Shown piece after piece: positions 7,297-11,374 of a stretch of DNA of 11,374 bases. The position numbers and the translations under genes were made by a program. The notes under the pieces were generated by a model. That model ran no database searches and was not told where the DNA came from. It saw nothing but the letters and a program-made list of their open reading frames with translations. Numbering within the stretch: the first letter of the stretch is position 1; every line of letters starts with the position of its first letter. The stretch is taken from positions 1-11,374 of the forward strand of contig QGUR01000138.1 in NCBI GenBank assembly GCA_003242205.1. Direction: 5' to 3'. This DNA comes from Chloroflexota bacterium (GTDB lineage Bacteria > Chloroflexota > Anaerolineae > Aggregatilineales > Phototrophicaceae).

Positions 7297-8217
7297 TTAT
7301 AACCAGTGTCGATAGCGGAAAAAGGCCAGCATGCCGATCGCGATGAGCAACAGGATACCATTGATGATCAGGAACGACTGCGGGTGGTCGGCAAACGGCA
7401 ACTGGCTGATATTCATCCCGTAAATACTTGAGATCAGCGTCAGCGGAAGCATGATAACAGAAATAACCGTCAGAATGCGCATGACTTCGTTGACGCGATT
7501 GGTAATCAGCGTATCGGCGGTTTCCGCGAGACCGGCGATAATCTCATAATCTTCGTCGATGATGTCGCGCGCCTTGTACAGGTGGTCAAGAATGTCGCCG
7601 AAATACTCGTCCAGATCTTCCTGAATGATCGGACGTTCCTTGCGCTCCAGATTTTCAAGGATCGGAACCTGCTGGCGAATGATCCGGCGCAGGGCGATGA
7701 TGTCGCGGCGCACCAGCGCAATATCGCGGATCAGCGTGCGCGCATTGGCGGCGAAAATCGTCTCCTCAATCGCGCGGATATTCCCGTCAACCTTACGCAG
7801 CATCGGGAAAAAATAATCGACGAGCTTGTCCAGAATATCGTAGAAAGCGTGACTCGATCCTTTTCCCAGGAGCCGGTGCAGCGCTTCCGGGTTTTCTTCG
7901 CACTGGCGAAAAAGCTGGTTGAGCGGTTTGAGCGTGCCATCATGAACGGTGATGACGTAGCCGCGCCCGACAAAAAAATCAACTTCGCGCGGGCGAGACA
8001 GGCGCTTGTTTTCGTCCCATAACGGAAAATGCATAACGATAAAAATATAGTCGTCGTTGTCGTCGATCTTTGGCCGCTCCAGCTGGCTGAGCACGTCTTC
8101 GAGGTTCAGAGGATGGATGTAGGGATAGGCTCGCCGCAAGGAATCAACATCCGCCGGCGTGGGGTTGACGATGTTTATCCAGGTCGCGCGCGGCGTTGAG
8201 AGCTGGTAGATGGCCAT
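7297..8217 (-). CDS. corA: CorA-family divalent metal (Mg2+/Co2+) transporter
   Basis: The 306-residue protein has the CorA layout: a cytoplasmic alpha/beta N-terminal domain (WINIVNP at 13-19, HPLNLEDVLSQLERPK at 35-50, DFFVGRGYVITVHDG at 80-94), a long helical stalk (about 140-245), and two C-terminal membrane helices (about 247-265 and 281-300). The YGMN signature (266-269) that forms the selectivity filter closes the first helix. The periplasmic loop is SQLPFADHPQS rather than the common MPEL form, so the preferred ion is uncertain; Mg2+, Co2+ or Zn2+ are all possible. The frame extends to a TTG at 8274, but the ATG at 8217 fits family starts and sits right after a promoter-like sequence. 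It lacks a clear ribosome-binding site, in line with a leaderless mRNA. It is the first gene of the minus-strand cluster. Confidence 0.92.
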   Translation of the reverse strand: MAIYQLSTPRATWINIVNPTPADVDSLRRAYPYIHPLNLEDVLSQLERPKIDDNDDYIFIVMHFPLWDENKRLSRPREVDFFVGRGYVITVHDGTLKPLNQLFRQCEENPEALHRLLGKGSSHAFYDILDKLVDYFFPMLRKVDGNIRAIEETIFAANARTLIRDIALVRRDIIALRRIIRQQVPILENLERKERPIIQEDLDEYFGDILDHLYKARDIIDEDYEIIAGLAETADTLITNRVNEVMRILTVISVIMLPLTLISSIYGMNISQLPFADHPQSFLIINGILLLIAIGMLAFFRYRHWL

Positions 8218-8223
8218 GCGGTA

Positions 8224-8252
8224 ATTATCATCCCTGCACGCAGACGCAACAA
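8224..8252 (-). promoter_or_regulatory. Candidate promoter for corA giving a leaderless mRNA
   Basis: On the minus strand, TTGTTG (8247-8252), a 17-nt spacer and GATAAT (8224-8229) form a sigma70-type pair. Only six bases (TACCGC) separate the -10 box from the corA ATG at 8217, so the expected start of transcription falls on or next to the A of the ATG. The absence of a ribosome-binding site there agrees. If translation starts instead at the TTG at 8274, this element lies inside the gene and is a coincidence. Confidence 0.45.
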
Positions 8253-8291
8253 GTTCAGATTTCGGCGCAGGCAATGGCGCGAAAAAGCCGC

Positions 8292-8353
8292 CCGGCGCAT
8301 CATGGTGTGTAGATAGCCATCAGATCGCGCGCCACTACGCCATGATGGGCCGG
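8292..8353. repeat. Imperfect inverted repeat in the divergent promoter region
   Basis: The left arm (8292-8312) and right arm (8335-8353) pair as CCGGC, one mismatch, then CATCATGG with CCATGATG, then a 2-nt bulge and GTAG/CTAC. The 22-nt loop is long. It lies between the two divergent transcripts, about 40 bp beyond the corA promoter candidate and 65 bp before the rightward promoter. It could be an operator for a dimeric regulator or a hairpin; no regulator family can be named. Confidence 0.4.
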
Positions 8354-8418
8354 AGAAACCCTCCCTGCCCCCTGCTCTCACAGCGTCGCATTTGCCCCGT
8401 TTTCGCCGCGCCGGCCTT

Positions 8419-8447
8419 TTGACACACCCGGATGCTTGTGATATATT
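8419..8447 (+). promoter_or_regulatory. Strong sigma70-type promoter for the Rieske/cytochrome b operon
   Basis: TTGACA (8419-8424), a spacer of exactly 17 nt and TATATT (8442-8447) match the housekeeping consensus at 11 of 12 positions. Transcription would start near 8454, giving a leader of about 260 nt before the Rieske ATG at 8716. A second -10-like hexamer, TATAAT at 8518-8523, has no good -35 and may be a minor start or chance. Confidence 0.7.
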
Positions 8448-8532
8448 TTACAAAATCTGCGGCCTCGTAATATCGCCCTTCGTCGCCCGCGGTATATGTT
8501 GTTGCCCAGAGATTAGCTATAATCGCGCATAT

Positions 8533-8543
8533 CGTCGCCCGCG
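8533..8543 (+). repeat. Repeated 11-mer CGTCGCCCGCG (second copy)
   Basis: The same 11 bases occur at 8481-8491, 52 bp upstream in the same direction. The second copy is overlapped by a small palindrome, ATATCG (8529-8534) / CGATAT (8542-8547). Both copies lie within the expected leader of the bc-complex transcript and on either side of the TATAAT box. They could be regulator sites, or chance in GC-rich DNA. Confidence 0.35.
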
Positions 8544-8593
8544 ATATTCACTGTGGTTTCGCCCGGATGACAGACGGCAACCAGCGACACACA

Positions 8594-8625
8594 CCGCACA
8601 CGGCGCGCCTGTACGTGTCACGCGG
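8594..8625 (+). other. Possible leader hairpin upstream of the Rieske gene
   Basis: CCGCACACG (8594-8602) can pair with CGTGT (8614-8618) and GCGG (8622-8625), leaving a 3-nt bulge and an 11-nt loop. It lies inside the predicted 5' leader. No T-tract follows, so it is not a terminator. No known riboswitch was recognised. Confidence 0.3.
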
Positions 8626-8635
8626 TAGTGGCGGG

Positions 8636-8710
8636 ATGAATATGTGCAGGCACAGCGACCGTAGGACGTGTGGCGTCGAGCACTTAACAACTGGTTTCGA
8701 GGAGGATTGA
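8636..8710 (+). CDS. Possible upstream small ORF (24 codons) overlapping the Rieske ribosome-binding site
   Basis: An ATG at 8636, with another in frame at 8642, opens 24 sense codons ending in TGA at 8708-8710, five bases before the Rieske ATG. The ORF runs through the GGAGG ribosome-binding site of the Rieske gene. The encoded peptide begins MNMCRHSDRRTC and has no known motif. Only a weak GGCGGG precedes it. It may be chance; if translated, it would couple to Rieske translation. Confidence 0.2.
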   Translation: MNMCRHSDRRTCGVEHLTTGFEED

Positions 8711-8715
8711 CGTTA

Positions 8716-9324
8716 ATGTCTACAGTGACCGCAGCCGAAGGTCAACCACGTGCGGCAGCGCGCCGTGGCGCCGCAGCGGAAGTACAGGTAAGTACGCCAA
8801 GCCGGCGTGAATTTCTGTATTACATCTGGGGCGCTTCGATGGCCCTGCTGCTGGGTCAGGCGACCGCAGGGCTGATCTGGTTCGCACTGCCCCGATTTAA
8901 AGAGGGCACGTTCGGAGGTATTTTTACCTTCTCGCCAGAGAGCTTCCCCGCCACGCCGGGTAGCGCGCCGGTTTCGCAGCCGGAAGGTCGTTTCCACATT
9001 GTCCACACGGAAGATGATGGCGTGCTGACGCTTTACGGTGTTTGCACGCACTTGGGCTGCCTGCCGAAGTGGGAAAACGACCGTTTTGCCTGCCCGTGCC
9101 ACGGTTCACAGTTTACTCTGGAGGGCAACTATATTACGGGTCCCGCGCCGCGCGGGCTGGACCTGTTCCGCACGATTGTCACCTTTGACGATGGCACGGT
9201 CGAAGAAACCGTTGCCGCGGACAGCCGCGACGGCAAGGATTATGCTATCAAATTGAACGGCCGGCAGATCGTTAAAATTGAAGTTGACACCGGCGCCCGC
9301 ATCCGGCGTCCTGGTCACGCTTAA
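8716..9324 (+). CDS. Rieske iron-sulfur protein of the cytochrome bc/b6f-type complex
   Basis: The 202-residue protein carries the [2Fe-2S] cluster that takes electrons from quinol and passes them to cytochrome c. Cluster box 1 is CTHLGC (110-115) and box 2 CPCHGS (126-131). By family rule, C110, H112, C126 and H129 bind the cluster and C115-C128 form a disulfide, so this is a high-potential respiratory Rieske and not a dioxygenase ferredoxin. GPAPRGLDL (142-150) is the usual proline loop. The N-terminus has a twin-arginine motif SRREFL (29-34) followed by a hydrophobic stretch (about 37-58), fitting Tat export with an uncleaved anchor. The ATG at 8716 has GGAGG 10 nt upstream; a GTG at 8668 in frame has no such site. 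Cytochrome b follows after 50 bp. Confidence 0.95.
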   Translation: MSTVTAAEGQPRAAARRGAAAEVQVSTPSRREFLYYIWGASMALLLGQATAGLIWFALPRFKEGTFGGIFTFSPESFPATPGSAPVSQPEGRFHIVHTEDDGVLTLYGVCTHLGCLPKWENDRFACPCHGSQFTLEGNYITGPAPRGLDLFRTIVTFDDGTVEETVAADSRDGKDYAIKLNGRQIVKIEVDTGARIRRPGHA

Positions 9325-9374
9325 CCTGTCCAGCGCGCGAAAGAGGTTCCATTGAACGAAGAGGAGAGGAGTTC

Positions 9375-11165
9375 ATGACGGTACTCCCATTCCCATCATT
9401 CCTGGATGATGTGAAGGAAAAGGGATTGAAGCGGGCCGTCTTTGAGGGTGTCAACGAAGTGACCGAGCGCGTCACGGCGGGCATGAACCTTCAGGACATC
9501 CGCGAGGCGCTGCGCGGCGAAGCCCCAAGCCGCAAACCGAACCCACGCCTGACGCCACACGCGGACGGGTTCTGGCTGCACATGCGCCCCAGCTACTTCA
9601 ACCGTGAGGTGACGGGCCTGTATCCCACGTTCCGGCTCGGGTGGCTGTCAACCTATTTTGTCTTCTTTGAAACCATCACGGGCATGTTCCTGATGATCTA
9701 CTATACGCCCTCGCCCGAGGTCGCGTATGAGAACATGCTCAACATTCTCTCGAACGTGCCGCTGGGCCAGTTCGTGCGCGACCTGCACCGGCTGGGCGCG
9801 GAAGCGATGGTGCTCATCGTCACGCTTCACATGCTGAGAACGTTCCTCACCGCCAGCTACAAGCGCCCGCGTGGCTTCACATGGGCCACCGGCGTCGTGC
9901 TGCTGCTGGCGACGCTGTTCCTCAGCTTCAGCGGCTATCTGCTGCCGTGGGACCAACTGGCGCTCTGGGCGGTGACGATCGGCGCAAGTATGGCGGAAGC
10001 AGTGCCGCCGGAAATCGTCGGTACAAACGTCAACCTGCTGCTGCGCGGCGGCCCTGAAATCGGCGCGAACGGTCTGTTGCGCTTCTATCTGCTGCACGTT
10101 CTGGCTGTGCCGGCGCTGCTGTTCGTCTTCACCGGCGTGCATTACTACAAGGTCATCATTCACGGCCACAGCCTGCCGCCGAAAGCCGAAAACATCGGCG
10201 AGGACACGGCCAAGCGCGTGCCGCTGGACAAGCGCGTCTACTTCATTCCCGACATTCTGACCAGCGAGATCATGTGGATCGGCGTGACCACGTTCATCCT
10301 CGTGGTGCTGTGCACGTGGTTCTATCATGCGCCGCTGGAAGCGCACGCCGACCCGCAGGTGACGCCGCTTGGCACAACCGCGCCGTGGTACTTCCTGTGG
10401 ATTCAGGGCGCGCTGAAGCTCGGCGACAAGACGTTCTGGGGCGTCATCTTCCCCGGTCTGGTCTTCACGTTCCTGATCTTCCTGCCCTACATCGACACGG
10501 GCGTCAGCCGCCGTTTCGCGCATCGCCGCTTCATGCTGACCCTCGGCTTCCTGCTGATGTCCGCCACAGTGGTGCTCAGCTACATGGGGTTGCCGGAATT
10601 TGGCGTGGCGACCGCAGCCGAACAGGCGGTGCTGCACGAACTGACCATGTCGCCTGCCCACAACCACATGGGCAAGCTGCTGCCCGTGCCTTATGAGCAA
10701 CTGCCGGTCGGCGCGTACACAACACGCCAGATCGAAGCCGGGCCGGAAGAGGCCGCGGCGGCCGTGGCAGCCTTCAACGAGGAACTGGAAGCGACCGGTT
10801 TGGGAGCGACGCTGCTTCAGGAATTGCAGCAGACGCACAAGCTCGACATCGCTTCGCTGCGGTTCTCCACCGTCCCCGCGGACGCGCCGGAACTGTACAA
10901 GGTGCTTGAATTCTTCGAGCACGAGCTGGATGCCCATGAAGCTGAACTGCGTAATGCCGTCGGTATGCTCGTCATCACGCAGAACCAGCCGAACCTGAAA
11001 CGCATCGACGCGCTGATCATGTGGAACCCGGTCGAGGAAGAAACGGCCGACGAAACCCTGCAGAACGCGGCGCAAACGGGCGAAGCGGAACAGCCTTTCC
11101 GGATTTTCGCGCAGCACATCTTTATCCATGCGGACTCGAATTACTTTGCAGCACCGGGAGCCTAG
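9375..11165 (+). CDS. Cytochrome b (b6 + subunit IV fusion) with long C-terminal extension
   Basis: The 596-residue protein is the haem b subunit of a quinol:cytochrome c oxidoreductase. Residues about 90-260 form the b6-like four-helix part. Haem ligands are H138 and H152 in the second helix and H241 and H256 in the fourth; 14 residues separate the last pair, as in b6-type proteins and not the 13 of mitochondrial-type cytochrome b. Three more helices (about 298-316, 354-372, 387-405) match subunit IV, and no eighth helix is seen. At the quinol-oxidation site the sequence is TTAPWYFLW (334-342) instead of PEWY. From about 415 to 596 there is a soluble, Glu/Ala-rich extension with no CxxCH motif. 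The N-terminus is also longer than in plain b6. The ATG at 9375 has GAGGAG/AGGAG upstream. The c-type cytochrome gene follows 3 bp after the stop. Confidence 0.94.
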   Translation: MTVLPFPSFLDDVKEKGLKRAVFEGVNEVTERVTAGMNLQDIREALRGEAPSRKPNPRLTPHADGFWLHMRPSYFNREVTGLYPTFRLGWLSTYFVFFETITGMFLMIYYTPSPEVAYENMLNILSNVPLGQFVRDLHRLGAEAMVLIVTLHMLRTFLTASYKRPRGFTWATGVVLLLATLFLSFSGYLLPWDQLALWAVTIGASMAEAVPPEIVGTNVNLLLRGGPEIGANGLLRFYLLHVLAVPALLFVFTGVHYYKVIIHGHSLPPKAENIGEDTAKRVPLDKRVYFIPDILTSEIMWIGVTTFILVVLCTWFYHAPLEAHADPQVTPLGTTAPWYFLWIQGALKLGDKTFWGVIFPGLVFTFLIFLPYIDTGVSRRFAHRRFMLTLGFLLMSATVVLSYMGLPEFGVATAAEQAVLHELTMSPAHNHMGKLLPVPYEQLPVGAYTTRQIEAGPEEAAAAVAAFNEELEATGLGATLLQELQQTHKLDIASLRFSTVPADAPELYKVLEFFEHELDAHEAELRNAVGMLVITQNQPNLKRIDALIMWNPVEEETADETLQNAAQTGEAEQPFRIFAQHIFIHADSNYFAAPGA

Positions 11166-11168
11166 CGA

Positions 11169-11374
11169 ATGTTCCAGAGACTGCTGATCGAAAAAATGGA
11201 GCATCGCATCATCGTCGGCACGCTGTCTTTCCTAGGCATCATGGTGCTGACGGGCTGGATCGCCATCAACGAAGGCGGGCGTATGCGCTCGTTTGAGCGG
11301 CAATTCCTCGCCCGCTCCATCGAGCGCGGCGGGCAACTGTTCGCGGCGAACTGTTCAGAGTGTCACGGTCTGGA
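11169..11374 (+). CDS. Membrane-anchored c-type cytochrome (partial, 3' end off window)
   Basis: The frame opens with ATG at 11169, three bases after the cytochrome b stop codon, with GGGAG upstream inside the end of that gene. The 68 residues visible hold one N-terminal membrane segment (about 13-33, IIVGTLSFLGIMVLTGWIAI) followed by a probably extracytoplasmic domain. It begins with the GGQLFAANCSECHGL stretch typical of class I c-type cytochromes; the covalent haem motif is CSECH (62-66). As the third gene of the Rieske-cytochrome b unit it probably takes the place of cytochrome c1 or f as the electron acceptor from Rieske. Further haem motifs may lie beyond the window, so whether it is mono- or dihaem cannot be told. 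Confidence 0.9.
   Translation, partial: MFQRLLIEKMEHRIIVGTLSFLGIMVLTGWIAINEGGRMRSFERQFLARSIERGGQLFAANCSECHGL

Larger units (their letters stand above)
8218..8715. other. Divergent intergenic region between corA and the bc-complex operon
   Basis: This stretch of about 500 bp contains no gene I can support apart from a very tentative 24-codon upstream ORF. It holds the corA promoter candidate (8224-8252), an imperfect inverted repeat (8292-8353), a near-consensus rightward promoter (8419-8447), a second -10-like box (8518-8523), a repeated 11-mer CGTCGCCCGCG (8481-8491 and 8533-8543) and a leader hairpin (8594-8625). Local composition is mixed, with AT-rich patches at 8440-8456 and 8515-8523. 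Confidence 0.7.

Noticed and set aside
8392..8628. 78-codon plus-strand open frame in the divergent intergenic region
   Set aside because: It starts before the strong promoter and contains its -35 and -10 boxes and the TATAAT box; it has no ribosome-binding site or family resemblance.
8668..8715. N-terminal extension of the Rieske protein from a GTG at 8668
   Set aside because: There is no ribosome-binding site at the GTG, whereas GGAGG precedes the ATG at 8716, and the extension would put the twin-arginine motif unusually far from the N-terminus.
9648..11204. 518-codon minus-strand open frame opposite cytochrome b
   Set aside because: Its product is an Arg/His/Gln-rich shadow without membrane segments or motifs; the plus strand has cytochrome b with all four haem ligands.
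1..11374. CRISPR arrays, transposons, prophage or defence systems
   Set aside because: No regularly spaced repeats, transposase, integrase or defence-gene motifs were seen on either strand; the only tRNA gene has no integrase next to it and no direct repeat of its 3' end was noticed.

Overview
This is a GC-rich bacterial chromosome segment made of complete, intact genes. There is no sign of a phage, plasmid, transposon or CRISPR array. The gene set points to a Chloroflexota-like (Anaerolineae-type) aerobic or facultative bacterium: a b6-type cytochrome b fused with its subunit IV part, a Tat-type Rieske protein, and an RNase D / beta-CASP nuclease / TadA cluster. That assignment is an inference from gene style and would need a phylogeny.

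Left part (1-3680, all minus strand). A large FAD-dependent oxidoreductase runs off the left edge. It is open from 2315 to 1 (at least 771 residues) and carries two tandem FAD/NAD-type Rossmann units. Upstream of it lie a DUF1684 protein (2396-2926) and an isolated DUF2200 protein (3089-3442), which has a likely intrinsic terminator on each side.

Middle part (3681-8217, all minus strand). Six genes in one direction form a probable transcription unit, read from right to left: corA-type Mg2+/Co2+ transporter, ribonuclease D, beta-CASP metallo-beta-lactamase nuclease, a small unknown protein, tRNA adenosine deaminase TadA, and tRNA-Ser(CGA). It ends in a hairpin and a T-tract terminator. Most of these genes act on RNA. 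The small unknown protein is the most interesting item: it ends in QLSLF at its extreme C-terminus, a match to the bacterial sliding-clamp (DnaN) binding pentapeptide, carried on an acidic, proline-rich, probably disordered tail.

Right part (8218-11374). A divergent intergenic region of about 500 bp holds a promoter-like sequence facing corA that would give a leaderless mRNA. It also holds a near-consensus sigma70-type promoter (TTGACA-17-TATATT) facing right, a long leader with repeats and a possible small upstream ORF. Rightward, the genes are Rieske iron-sulfur protein, cytochrome b and a membrane-anchored c-type cytochrome (cut by the window end). Together they encode a quinol:cytochrome c oxidoreductase of b6f-like layout. 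The cytochrome b has an unusual soluble C-terminal extension of about 180 residues and an APWY sequence where PEWY is normally found at the quinol-oxidation site.
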